Below are positions 1-8,214 of a stretch of DNA of 32,574 nucleotides, piece by piece. The translations under genes and the position numbers were made by a program. The notes beneath the pieces are model-generated. The model worked only from the letters and a program-made list of their open reading frames with translations. It was not told the DNA's origin and searched no databases. Within the stretch, counting starts at the first letter, position 1; every line of letters starts with the position of its first letter. The DNA comes from Lachnospiraceae bacterium (lineage in GTDB: Bacteria > Bacillota > Clostridia > Lachnospirales > Lachnospiraceae): positions 1 through 32,574 of the forward strand of contig JAUNGI010000032.1 of NCBI GenBank assembly GCA_030524525.1, in the 5' to 3' direction.

Positions 1-1
1 C

Positions 2-40
2 ATCCTGACCGTAAACGGGAAGGCCTATAAGGAGGAGTAG
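2..40 (+). CDS. possible 3' end of a plus-strand gene cut by the window edge
   Basis: Reading from base 2 gives ILTVNGKAYKEE and then a TAG stop. The short beta-strand-like end (LTVNG) is plausible as the C-terminus of a protein that starts outside the window, and it would be convergent with the ABC ATPase gene that ends at 144. Twelve codons are too few to recognise a family, and nothing else supports it. The remaining bases up to 143 hold no gene that I can see. Confidence 0.22.
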   Translation: MLTVNGKAYKEE

Positions 41-143
41 CTCCGATTTCTGCAATAAAAAACACCGGATTCCCGTAAAGCGTAACCGAACATTACGGCG
101 ATGCCGCCAAGGGGAAAACGCAGGCTTAAAATCCGTTTCTGTC

Positions 144-797
144 CTATACCGGACTCCCGGCCTCCATGGTGATGGTTTTCTTTGCGATCCCTTCAATGTC
201 GCTGAGAATATGCGTGGAAAGCAGAACGATCCGACCCTTACTGTTTGCAACGATAAGCTCCTGCAGCGTCTCCCGCTCCTGCGGATCCACGCCCGCCGTA
301 GGCTCATCCAAAACCAAAAGCATCGGATTTCCGCCGATCGCCTGCGCAAACAGAAGCCGCTGCTTCATTCCGCCGGACAACGCCCCGATTTTGTGGTGGC
401 GCTTTTCCCAAAGATGCACCCGCTCCAGCTGCTCCGCAGCGCATTCCTTCCGTTCTTTTTTTGCGACGCCCTTCAAGGTATACATATAGTTCAGGAACTG
501 AACGCAGGTCATGCCCTCATAGATCCACTGCTGCTGGGGCATATAGCCAATGAGCCGTTTGTACGCCTTGCCGTCGGTTCTCACAGGCTCCCCGTTTACC
601 AAAATTCGTCCCGACGTCTGCGGCAGGTTCCCCACCAAAATCTGTATCAGGGTAGATTTTCCCGCGCCGTTTCGCCCCACCAGCCCGTAAATGCCTTCGG
701 TAAGCTCCAGATTGACGTCCTTCAGCGCATGCACCGCATCCTTGGATCTCGGATTATGATACCATTTATCAATGTGCTCCAACGTAACAGTGAACAT
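144..797 (-). CDS. ABC transporter ATP-binding protein (ABC-2 exporter type)
   Basis: The 217-residue nucleotide-binding subunit should power the ABC-2 permease encoded just upstream. Visible motifs are Walker A GRNGAGKST (residues 41-49), a Q-loop near PQQQ (87-90), the signature LSGGMKQR (140-147), Walker B LVLDEP (161-166) and the switch histidine in STHILSD (194-200). The ATG at 797 is chosen because AGGAGG sits 5 nt in front of it; a TTG 15 nt further upstream has no such support. The gene starts 21 nt after the permease stop, so it is the last gene of the lipoprotein-permease-ATPase operon. The protein ends about 20 residues after the switch region, shorter than many drug-export ATPases (about 300 aa) but complete for the core domain, so I do not call it truncated. 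The exported substrate is unknown. Confidence 0.93.
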   Translation of the reverse strand: MFTVTLEHIDKWYHNPRSKDAVHALKDVNLELTEGIYGLVGRNGAGKSTLIQILVGNLPQTSGRILVNGEPVRTDGKAYKRLIGYMPQQQWIYEGMTCVQFLNYMYTLKGVAKKERKECAAEQLERVHLWEKRHHKIGALSGGMKQRLLFAQAIGGNPMLLVLDEPTAGVDPQERETLQELIVANSKGRIVLLSTHILSDIEGIAKKTITMEAGSPV

Positions 798-818
798 AAT
801 GCCTCCTGTCAAAACAAG

Positions 819-3074
819 TCATCTTCCCCAGTTTTTTCGTCCGATCCGGTAAATCACACCGCCTGCCGCAAGCATAACCACAGGAAGCAGCAGCTTTGCT
901 CCGTCCAGAAACAGGTCCCCCTCGCCATAGGCGATCGACGAAAAGTACGGCAGCCTTGCGACCCACCTTACGCCCATCATGCGGAGGGCAAGCGGGCAGA
1001 TCAGGATCACAACGCCGATCATTTCCGTCCAGACCGCATTGGAAGCAAACAGCGAAGCCGAAATGGCAGCAAAAGCAACCGCCGCCCATTTCAGACTGAG
1101 CCATACGATATTCAGCACTACCGCCGCCCGCAGGGTAATCTCCGCTCCCATGGTCCGATAACCCGGCATTCCCTGCGCGGGAGCGTAAAAGCCCAGTTCC
1201 GTACTGTTCCAGCCGACGCCGTACAATTTCATCAGTCCGTGCAGCCATGCAAAATGAACGGCGAGAGACAGCAGAAAGGTCATAAAGCACAGCCAAAACA
1301 AACGGGAGCGGATACTTTTTCTGCCCTTCGCCGTGGTACAGATCAGTCTGTTCATGCCTAACTGCTTATCCATCGGAAAAACCGACAGCCCGCCCAGTAT
1401 CAAAAAGCCCGCCACCAACATGCCCGCCATAAGCCTTGCGTCCAGCCCTGCGTCCTCCGAAATCCGATCCGTAAAGGAGGTATAGTTGAACTTCGGACAG
1501 ATACCGTATGTTTCCCTCACCTGATCCATACTTACCGTCTGTTCTTCGAGGGATTCTATCAGTTCCCGAAGCTGAAGCTGATTCTGCAAAGAGGCTGCCA
1601 TAACGGCATAGGTGCTTTCGTCAAGATTGCCCTCCGCCAATTCCGTATTCAGCCGCATCAGCTCCCGGCTCATTTCATCCAGCTCCGCCAGCTTATGATC
1701 CAGCCATTCGCAGGCTTCCTCGTAAGACATTTGATTCAGTATGGCGACATAATCCGCTTCAAAGCCCATACTTTCCGCACGCTTATCCGAGGGATCCGTC
1801 AGCGCCAAGCCCAGAAAAAGCATCAGGGCAAAGATCAGAACGGAACCCTTCTGGAAAAGAATATATTCCCCTTCGTTGCCGAGAACGTTGCTGCGGTAGC
1901 CCCACAACCGGTTCAGCAGTCCCCTTCTTCGGCTGCTTTTGTGCAAACCGCGCCGGTAAAGCACGGCTCCCGCCAGAATAAATACGGCGATATATACGGA
2001 CAGCATAGCGAAAGGAAACCCCAGTCCGTCCAAGTGCACAATGCTGTTTTTACCGTTGTACAGACAGGCATAATAATAGCCCTTCACCCAGTATTCAAAA
2101 TCCCAGAGCTTCAAAATTCCGCCGTCCCGAAGCAGCAGGAACCTTGACGTATCTTCAATGAGCTTCCCCAAGGCAAGAAAAAAAACTCCTATGACTGCGA
2201 CAAACGAACAGATCGCCGCTTCCGATAACGCCAGCGACGAGAGAAGAAGCAGCCCCGCAACCAACAGACAGGAAAACACCCAACTCATAAAGAGAAAGCA
2301 CAGCATGGCTTTTCCGATGCTCCAGTCATACGGACAGCTCAAATAGCCGTCTGCGTTCTGTATCGCCGCACCGAAATCCGGAAGTCCGAACAGTCCGGCA
2401 TAAACCGCCAGCTTTTCCACATAGATCAGCAGAAGCAGAACCGTATCCAGTATCAGGAAGGCGCCCAATTTATAAAAATAGTAACGGCTCCCCCCGTTCC
2501 TCGTGGAATGGATCAAGGCGCCGATCCCTTTTTCCCGCTCATGGATAACCAAAAAATACGCCGTGTAGATCAGCAGAAGCAGAAAGGAAATTTCCGCCAT
2601 TCCGAATTTCAGAAATTTCTCCGCAGCGAGACAGTTTCCGTAGGTCACCGGAATCCCCCGAAGCTTTTCATACTGCTGCTGCGCAGACTGGCTCCTGCTT
2701 TTCATCAGCTCCGTGGAAACGGACATCCGCTGAACCATTTTATGGTTATTGATCAGACCGTTCAGAACCGTCTCATACCCTGTCCTTGGCTCTATGTAAT
2801 CTCTAAGTTCAAAATAAAGCTGAAACTCATCGTACAGCGTGTCCGTCAGCTTCGGCTTGCCGTCAAGAAACAACGCCTCTGTCGCCTCATCCAAGGCTTC
2901 GATCGGGTCTTCTTCCTGCTCAAGCCACCGAAGCCCCGCCGCTCTGCCGCTGCCTTCCTCCGGCGTCACCTTTTCCTGATAAAGCAAAACAATGCCCGTA
3001 AAGAAAACGATCAGAAACACGCCGAACAAATACTTCCCGTTTCCAAGAACCAGCTTTAGATTCTGCATAATCAT
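819..3074 (-). CDS. large ABC-2-type permease with two similar halves
   Basis: This 751-residue integral membrane protein is the likely membrane partner of the ATPase at 144-797. Each half starts with one membrane segment (about 15-32 and 409-427), followed by a hydrophilic, helix-rich, probably extracytoplasmic stretch (about 33-160 and 428-545) and then a block of five or six hydrophobic segments. A loop pattern recurs after the second segment of each half: EREKGIGALIHSTRNGG near 179-195 and PMDKQLGMNRLICTTAKG near 567-584. Two ABC-2 units therefore seem fused in one chain. The ATG at 3074 has an AGAGGG sequence upstream at a somewhat long spacing; a second ATG two codons later is possible. 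It begins 55 nt after the lipoprotein stop. No substrate can be read from the sequence. Confidence 0.85.
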   Translation of the reverse strand: MIMQNLKLVLGNGKYLFGVFLIVFFTGIVLLYQEKVTPEEGSGRAAGLRWLEQEEDPIEALDEATEALFLDGKPKLTDTLYDEFQLYFELRDYIEPRTGYETVLNGLINNHKMVQRMSVSTELMKSRSQSAQQQYEKLRGIPVTYGNCLAAEKFLKFGMAEISFLLLLIYTAYFLVIHEREKGIGALIHSTRNGGSRYYFYKLGAFLILDTVLLLLIYVEKLAVYAGLFGLPDFGAAIQNADGYLSCPYDWSIGKAMLCFLFMSWVFSCLLVAGLLLLSSLALSEAAICSFVAVIGVFFLALGKLIEDTSRFLLLRDGGILKLWDFEYWVKGYYYACLYNGKNSIVHLDGLGFPFAMLSVYIAVFILAGAVLYRRGLHKSSRRRGLLNRLWGYRSNVLGNEGEYILFQKGSVLIFALMLFLGLALTDPSDKRAESMGFEADYVAILNQMSYEEACEWLDHKLAELDEMSRELMRLNTELAEGNLDESTYAVMAASLQNQLQLRELIESLEEQTVSMDQVRETYGICPKFNYTSFTDRISEDAGLDARLMAGMLVAGFLILGGLSVFPMDKQLGMNRLICTTAKGRKSIRSRLFWLCFMTFLLSLAVHFAWLHGLMKLYGVGWNSTELGFYAPAQGMPGYRTMGAEITLRAAVVLNIVWLSLKWAAVAFAAISASLFASNAVWTEMIGVVILICPLALRMMGVRWVARLPYFSSIAYGEGDLFLDGAKLLLPVVMLAAGGVIYRIGRKNWGR

Positions 3075-3129
3075 TGTGAAAAGCCCTCTATCTCTGACCC
3101 CTTATCTCCGCAAGTCTCTGCGGAAGCGG

Positions 3130-4398
3130 TCAACGCAAAAAATCCTCCCGGTTTACAAACTCATAGATCCATTCCTCGCCGAAGGAATCTTTCCACGCAG
3201 GAAGCCACGCAATATAGAGACTCTCGTCTCCGGCGCATTCTACCTGAAAATCCAGATTCTCTTTTGTCCGCGTCCACTGTACAGGCTCATCCTTGTCTTC
3301 AAAGAGGAGCCAGTAAGTCTCTTCCGTATGAACCTCCCCTGTGCCGATAATAATGACGCCGTCCAGCTGAAAGAATTTTCTGCAGATTTCCTCCGATATC
3401 ACCGTTGTTTTTTCCGTCTCCATGTCATACCAAACAGGATTTTGGTTCTCGTTCGTCAGCAGCAGCCTCCCCTTCTGATAACCAATGACACGTCCTTCTC
3501 CGCTATATTCCCTCCGTTCCCCGCTTTCAATATCGATCTCATAGTTATAATTTGTATAATCCATCTGCTCATACAGCTCCAAAAGCTCCTCGCTCGTTCC
3601 GCTCATAAGCAGGCTCATGTATTCCTCCATCGTATAGCCCACGTCCTCCGGAGACTTTTTCTGCAAATCATAGCTTAAAAGCAGCTTGCCTGCGGAATAG
3701 CGCAGCTGAACGCCATAGCTCACCGCATAGCCCTTCTCGCCTTTATAAAGCTCTCTGGACGTACCTGCCGTAAAATCATACTCAAACAGGGAAAGAGATT
3801 CAAACTCTTGCTTTACATACTGGCTGTTTTGATCCACGCTCTGCTTGAGATAATTAACGGCAAAGTACAGCTTATCCCCCACGCGAACGCTCCCAAGGCA
3901 ATAGAAGGCGGACTCCTGCGAATACTCTCCGAAGCTGCACTCCTCCCGGATATCGGTGCCGTCTATATTCAGGGAAAATAAGGACGCATTGCCCTCGTCA
4001 TTCTGCAAAAACACATAGATCCTATCGTTATAAAGCACCGGGCACTCGCCGCAGCACCTCAACGCCGTACAGGTCTGCCAATCACTGTGCGTACAGCCCG
4101 GAATGCTGCACACATACATCACGTCTCCCGTCTCGGTATCCTTGAAGATCAGCGCGTTTTCCGAGAGCAGCATTTCCTTTCCCTTGAGGGACTTGTTCGA
4201 CTGAATATACTGCACGTCCTCCCTCGGTGTTTCGTCCTCGGCAGGATCCGTCGGGGCAGGATCCGCCGGCGTACTGATCTCGACTTCCGGTTCCTGCGGC
4301 TCGGGAACCGGATCTTTTTGACTGCAGCCCGCTGCCAACGCACATACGGTAAATACAAACAGAAGACACAAACGCTTCCAAAGACTCTCTTTCCCCAT
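3130..4398 (-). CDS. cysteine-motif lipoprotein, likely beta-propeller-like
   Basis: The 422-residue protein begins with a lipoprotein signal: basic MGKESLWKR, a hydrophobic stretch, and lipobox LAAG-C with the lipidated cysteine at 25. A Pro/Glu/Asp-rich linker (about 27-62) follows. The body holds repeated short beta patterns of the kind 'YNDRIYVF', 'VGDKLYFA' and 'YSAGKLLLSY', suggesting a propeller-like fold. A dense cysteine/histidine cluster lies at C97, C102, H104, C110, C115, C116 and C119. The reading frame is open further upstream, but the ATG at 4398 is chosen because AGGAGGAG lies 8-11 nt before it and the signal peptide starts exactly there. It is the first gene of an operon with the ABC-2 permease and ATPase, so it may be an extracytoplasmic accessory or substrate-sensing subunit. 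That role is inferred from position only. Confidence 0.85.
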   Translation of the reverse strand: MGKESLWKRLCLLFVFTVCALAAGCSQKDPVPEPQEPEVEISTPADPAPTDPAEDETPREDVQYIQSNKSLKGKEMLLSENALIFKDTETGDVMYVCSIPGCTHSDWQTCTALRCCGECPVLYNDRIYVFLQNDEGNASLFSLNIDGTDIREECSFGEYSQESAFYCLGSVRVGDKLYFAVNYLKQSVDQNSQYVKQEFESLSLFEYDFTAGTSRELYKGEKGYAVSYGVQLRYSAGKLLLSYDLQKKSPEDVGYTMEEYMSLLMSGTSEELLELYEQMDYTNYNYEIDIESGERREYSGEGRVIGYQKGRLLLTNENQNPVWYDMETEKTTVISEEICRKFFQLDGVIIIGTGEVHTEETYWLLFEDKDEPVQWTRTKENLDFQVECAGDESLYIAWLPAWKDSFGEEWIYEFVNREDFLR

Positions 4399-4456
4399 TT
4401 TCCCATGCTCCTCCTTTTTCAACCCTATACCTCTCTCATTCCGCGTCCGCGGCACC

Positions 4457-4535
4457 TTCCGCTCCGCCGCAGCGCGCTCCTTGGCAAAGCGTTCCTTGCT
4501 CCATAGGAAACAACGTTTCCTATGGAGCAAGGAAC
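4457..4535 (-). repeat. palindromic intergenic element, copy 1
   Basis: A GC-rich 24-nt box (4457-4480, TTCCGCTCCGCC...) is followed after 10 nt by a perfect inverted repeat with 21-bp arms (4491-4511 and 4515-4535) and the loop AAC. A second copy lies at 9097-9173 with the same layout. The palindrome would fall in the 5' leader of the lipoprotein mRNA if the promoter at 4549-4559 is used. The remainder of this gap (4399-4666) holds the promoter and no gene. Confidence 0.8.
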
Positions 4536-4548
4536 AAGTGCAGAAAAA

Positions 4549-4559
4549 GTATAGCATAA
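4549..4559 (-). promoter_or_regulatory. extended -10 promoter of the lipoprotein operon
   Basis: On the minus strand the sequence reads TATGCTATACT, an extended -10 with TATACT at 4549-4554. No good -35 hexamer is seen 17 nt upstream, as is common for extended -10 promoters. The same 11-mer stands in front of the GH27 gene, and a one-base variant in front of metF. Confidence 0.6.
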
Positions 4560-4666
4560 AAACGGGGATTTTCGGGAAATACACGACAAACGGCGCGTTT
4601 GGCGCGACGAACGACGGGAGTTGCCATTCGTCCCGCGCCCGCCTTGGCAGGACGGTTCTTTTTCCG

Positions 4667-5917
4667 CTATTTCAGCCGGAACACTCTCGCCCCGTGCACC
4701 TCCACTTCCGCGCCGAAACTTCCCTCGGCGGTTCCCAGCCCTTCGCCGCTCCAAACGTCGCTCACAGCAAAGCGCCCCGGCACCGGCAGCTCCGCCGCGA
4801 TCTCCTTCGCCCGGTCGTCGCAGTTAAAGAGCGCCAGATAATAGCCCTGCCGTTCGTGGGTCGTAAACCAAGCGATGCTCTCCTTCCCCGGCTCGCCCCG
4901 CCGGAACAGGGGATGCGCCGAATGGGTATGCTTCGTGATCTCAAGCAGCTCCCGGTTGGTCAGCAGACCCATGGTAAATTCGTCGAAGCCGGTCATCTCG
5001 CCGCCGATAATGAGCGGCGAGCGCATCATCGCCCACAAAGAAAGCATCGTCTTCTGCTCGGCTTTTGTAAATTTCGTGCGGTTTGCCCTGTCATAGTCCT
5101 GCAGGATCGGGCCGATCGGCAGCATATCCGCGTCGGGCCAGCAGCCGTTTCCGCTGTGGATGCACCATTTCTCGGCGCGGGAAAACATATCGTAAAGCAG
5201 CTCCCACTTGTCCCAGAAATCGTCGGTGATGCGCCACATGTTCGCAACCTGCTTAAACTCCTCCGCCTTCTCCACGGGCGCGGGGCCGGGCGAGAGGCTC
5301 AGCACGATCTCCCTGCCGCTCTCCATGATCGCCTCGTGCAGCAGCCGGATCTCGCCGATGCGGAACTCGCGGCAGATATCGTCCACCTTGATAAAGTCCA
5401 CGCCCCAGTCCGCATAGAGCGAGATCAGGCTTTGGTAATATTCCCTTGCGCCCTCCGCATCGGAACGCACGCCGTACATATCCGGGTTCCATACGCAGAT
5501 ATCGTACGGGTTCGCGATCTGATCGGCGGTCCTGTCACAGCCGAGGATCGGTGTGCGCGCGGCAGCCGCCTGCCGGGGAACGCCCCGCATAATGTGAATG
5601 CCGAATTTCAGTCCGAGCGAATGCACATACTCCGCCAGCGGCGCGAAGCCCCTGCCGCCCGCCGCCGAAGGGAAGCGGTTCTCGGCGGGCAGCAGTCTGC
5701 CGTATTCGTCCATACAGAGCGGCGCAAACGGACGGTACTCATGGTTGACCGCCCCCGGCTCGTACCACTGAATATCCACCACGACGTACTCCCAGCCGTA
5801 TTCCTTCAAGTGCTCCGCCATAAAACGGGCGTTCGCCCGGACGATCTCCTCGTTGACCGCCGTTCCGTAGCAGTCCCAGCTATTCCACCCCATGGGCGGC
5901 GTATCCGCAAATTTCAT
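4667..5917 (-). CDS. GH27 family alpha-galactosidase-like glycoside hydrolase
   Basis: The 416-residue enzyme has the GH27 pattern: PPMGWNSWDCYG at 7-18, the strand VVVDIQW at 45-51, the nucleophile region DFIKVDD (174-180, likely nucleophile D179) and the acid/base region RITDDFW (229-235, likely D233). It also has WPDADML in the region of the end of the barrel and a C-terminal beta domain from about 330. It should release terminal alpha-galactose or alpha-N-acetylgalactosamine by a retaining mechanism; which sugar cannot be told here. There is no signal peptide, so it is probably cytoplasmic and acts on imported oligosaccharides. Two in-frame ATGs compete. The one at 5926 touches the AGGAGG directly, whereas the one at 5917 lies 10 nt from it and is preferred. 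It stands alone, without a transporter or sugar regulator next to it. Confidence 0.88.
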   Translation of the reverse strand: MKFADTPPMGWNSWDCYGTAVNEEIVRANARFMAEHLKEYGWEYVVVDIQWYEPGAVNHEYRPFAPLCMDEYGRLLPAENRFPSAAGGRGFAPLAEYVHSLGLKFGIHIMRGVPRQAAAARTPILGCDRTADQIANPYDICVWNPDMYGVRSDAEGAREYYQSLISLYADWGVDFIKVDDICREFRIGEIRLLHEAIMESGREIVLSLSPGPAPVEKAEEFKQVANMWRITDDFWDKWELLYDMFSRAEKWCIHSGNGCWPDADMLPIGPILQDYDRANRTKFTKAEQKTMLSLWAMMRSPLIIGGEMTGFDEFTMGLLTNRELLEITKHTHSAHPLFRRGEPGKESIAWFTTHERQGYYLALFNCDDRAKEIAAELPVPGRFAVSDVWSGEGLGTAEGSFGAEVEVHGARVFRLK

Positions 5918-5955
5918 ATATCCCATACCTCCTCAGGCTCTCGCAATTTTTCCAA

Positions 5956-5966
5956 AGTATAGCATA
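5956..5966 (-). promoter_or_regulatory. extended -10 promoter of the GH27 gene
   Basis: The minus strand reads TATGCTATACT (TATACT at 5956-5961), identical to the promoter in front of the lipoprotein operon. The -35 position holds only a weak TTTTCA. No catabolite-responsive element matching the usual consensus was seen between this box and the start codon. Confidence 0.6.
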
Positions 5967-6030
5967 TTTTTTCCGGCTTGAAAATGGCATTTCCTTTCCC
6001 TATTTTTCCCGCGCGCCGGCACAAATAGCC

Positions 6031-6120
6031 GATTGAAAAATCAGCACATCGGTGTGATTTTTCAATCTAATCCACATTTCTGAGCGACCTTGTCGCGAAG
6101 ATAGTGCGATTTTTCAATCT
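6031..6120. repeat. inverted repeat plus third repeat arm downstream of the bceB-like gene
   Basis: Two perfect 13-bp arms (6031-6043 GATTGAAAAATCA; 6055-6067) form a hairpin with an 11-nt loop. A third copy of GATTTTTCAATCT lies at 6108-6120, immediately beside the stop of the permease gene. A small GCGAC/GTCGC stem lies between them. It could act as the 3' end of the transporter transcript and as a boundary towards the GH27 promoter. It lacks a classical T-run, so termination is a guess. Confidence 0.6.
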
Positions 6121-6121
6121 A

Positions 6122-8185
6122 TCACCTTGCCACGATCTGATAATACGCCCGCGAGGTGACCCGATACACGAACATATACAGCAGGACGAAGACCGTATAG
6201 CAGCCCAGCGTCGTCAGGATCAGAAGCTGCCCGTTTGTCAGCCCGAACATCAGAAGCATTTTGCGGATCAGCGGAAAGGCAAACGCCAGATGCAGCCCCG
6301 CCAGCAGCGCCGGCACGAAAAATACGGTCAGCATCTGGGAATTGATGCTCCTTCGGATCTCCCGGTGCGTCATGCCGACCTTTTGCAGGATGTCGAAGCG
6401 CTGCTGGTCCTCATAGCCCTCCGAAAGCTGCTTATAGTATATCATCAGCACCGTGGCGACGGAAAACACAAGTCCCAGCAGAATGCCAAGGAAGAACAGT
6501 CCGCCGTACAGATTGTAGAAACTGGATCTTGCTTTGGCGGCAAGCTCCAAATCGATCTGCGCAGGCTCCTCCAAGCCCTCCGCCTCGCTCCAGCGTATGC
6601 CCGCGTCGCGCAGCTCCTCGTTCAGCTCCTCGCCGAACGCCAGCTCCTTTTCGTCCCCGCAGTCCAGATCAAAGCCGTAGCACCAGTGCGTCGTCACGAC
6701 CGGGGTCTCGGTTTCGGAGCCGGTATCGTACGTAAGTCCCGAAAACGGTTCCAGCGTTTTTTCCGGATCGGGTACGAAAATATAAAGCGACGAAATGACC
6801 TGCATCGTATCCACGTCCGTATGGATGAATTCCTTTACCGTATCCTTGATCCGGATCGGCTCGCCGTCGCCCAAGCGCAGCTCGGAAAGCGGAAACTTCT
6901 TTTTGGTCGCATAAACGTACGCCTCGCCCTCCTCCGCCGAAAGCTCGGTCCCCATCAGCCGGTTGTAATCGTCCAGCGACAGTACGAAAAACTGCCAGAC
7001 GCCCGAAGCGGAGTCCATGGATAACTCATTCAGATATTCCATATCCACAGCCACGCCGTTTTCGTCCACATATCCGGCGAACTCCGACCTTGTATAATCC
7101 TGAAGCCCCTCGGCTTCCAGCCCGTGCTTTGCCAGAAGCTCGGCAACCAGCCCCCGAACCTCCTGCTTCTGCTCGTCGGACACGGAGACCGTTCCGTCGG
7201 CTTGGAGCGTGACCCCGATGTTGCGCGGATAGCGGTTGCGGAACGCGTCCTCCGCGCCGATGTACAGACAGGTCGTGGACGAAAGCATGACCAGCACCAT
7301 CGTACAGAGAATGCAGATGGACGCAAGCCCCGCCCCGTTCCGCTTCATCCGGTAGCTCATCTGTGAGACCGAAATAAAGTGATTCGTTTTGTAATAGTAC
7401 CGCGGATTCTTTTGCAGCAGACGGCAGAGCGCCACCGAGCCGGAGATCAGCAGCAGGTACGTGGCAATAATGACCAGAATAACGGCAACCAAAAAGGCAA
7501 ACAGCGCCATGAGCGGATCTTCGATGCGCACCGCGATCACATACGCCGTGACGAGCAGGGCGACGCCAAGCAGCGCAAACAGCCAGTTTGCCTTCGGCGG
7601 CTTCTCGCCCGGCCGGTCGCTGTGCAGAAGCGAAAGCGAACCGGCACGGTACACCTGCCGCACCGAATCCGCCAGCAGAAACAGAAAGAGCCCGCCGAAG
7701 AGAAGCGCCGTCGTTCCCAGCGCCTCGCCGTCCGGATGCAGCGCAAACGTTGCCTCGCCGTCCAGCAGCCGGATCACATAAAGCTCCGCAAGCTTGGAAA
7801 GCGCCACGCCCAGAACCAGCCCGATCAAAAGGGAAAGGCTTCCGTTAAACAGATTTTCCCAAAAGAGAATTCTCGCAATATTTTTCTTCTCCATGCCGAG
7901 AATATTGTACAGACCGAATTCGGATTTCCGTCGACGCATCAGAAACGAGTGGGTATAAAACAAAAAGATAACGGAGAATACGGCGATCACCCAGCGTCCG
8001 AACGAAAGGATGAGCTGCATCTGCTCGCCGCCGGCGATGGCTCCGATCACCGTGCTGCCGCACAAAAACTCCACAATGTAAAACATCATGACCATTCCCA
8101 CGCAGGTAAACAGGTACGGCAGATAAAACCGCCGGTTCTTCACGATTCCCGTCCACGCAAGACTGGGATAAAAAACTCCTCGCAT
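6122..8185 (-). CDS. BceB-type FtsX-like ABC permease
   Basis: The 687-residue permease begins with MRGVFYPSLAWTGIVKNRRFYLPY, a typical cytoplasmic entry into the first membrane helix. Several hydrophobic segments follow in the first 300 residues, then a large hydrophilic, probably extracellular domain (about 310-545), then three further helices near the C-terminus. The helix pair around SFLMRRRKSEFGLYNILGMEKKNIARILFWENL is characteristic of BceB/FtsX-type permeases. These transporters are known for protecting the cell against peptide antibiotics that bind lipid II-cycle intermediates, usually with a Bce-type kinase; such a kinase lies at 11023-12009. The ATG at 8185 has GAGGG 8 nt upstream and starts 29 nt after the ATPase stop. 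Upstream in-frame codons overlap the ATPase gene and are rejected. Confidence 0.92.
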   Translation of the reverse strand: MRGVFYPSLAWTGIVKNRRFYLPYLFTCVGMVMMFYIVEFLCGSTVIGAIAGGEQMQLILSFGRWVIAVFSVIFLFYTHSFLMRRRKSEFGLYNILGMEKKNIARILFWENLFNGSLSLLIGLVLGVALSKLAELYVIRLLDGEATFALHPDGEALGTTALLFGGLFLFLLADSVRQVYRAGSLSLLHSDRPGEKPPKANWLFALLGVALLVTAYVIAVRIEDPLMALFAFLVAVILVIIATYLLLISGSVALCRLLQKNPRYYYKTNHFISVSQMSYRMKRNGAGLASICILCTMVLVMLSSTTCLYIGAEDAFRNRYPRNIGVTLQADGTVSVSDEQKQEVRGLVAELLAKHGLEAEGLQDYTRSEFAGYVDENGVAVDMEYLNELSMDSASGVWQFFVLSLDDYNRLMGTELSAEEGEAYVYATKKKFPLSELRLGDGEPIRIKDTVKEFIHTDVDTMQVISSLYIFVPDPEKTLEPFSGLTYDTGSETETPVVTTHWCYGFDLDCGDEKELAFGEELNEELRDAGIRWSEAEGLEEPAQIDLELAAKARSSFYNLYGGLFFLGILLGLVFSVATVLMIYYKQLSEGYEDQQRFDILQKVGMTHREIRRSINSQMLTVFFVPALLAGLHLAFAFPLIRKMLLMFGLTNGQLLILTTLGCYTVFVLLYMFVYRVTSRAYYQIVAR

Positions 8186-8214
8186 AACTTTTTCCCTCGC
8201 CTTTCCCGCAAAAC

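Noticed and set aside
144-797. ABC ATPase as a truncated pseudogene
   Set aside because: It ends soon after the switch region, but all nucleotide-binding motifs are present and in order, and short ATPases of this length are common.
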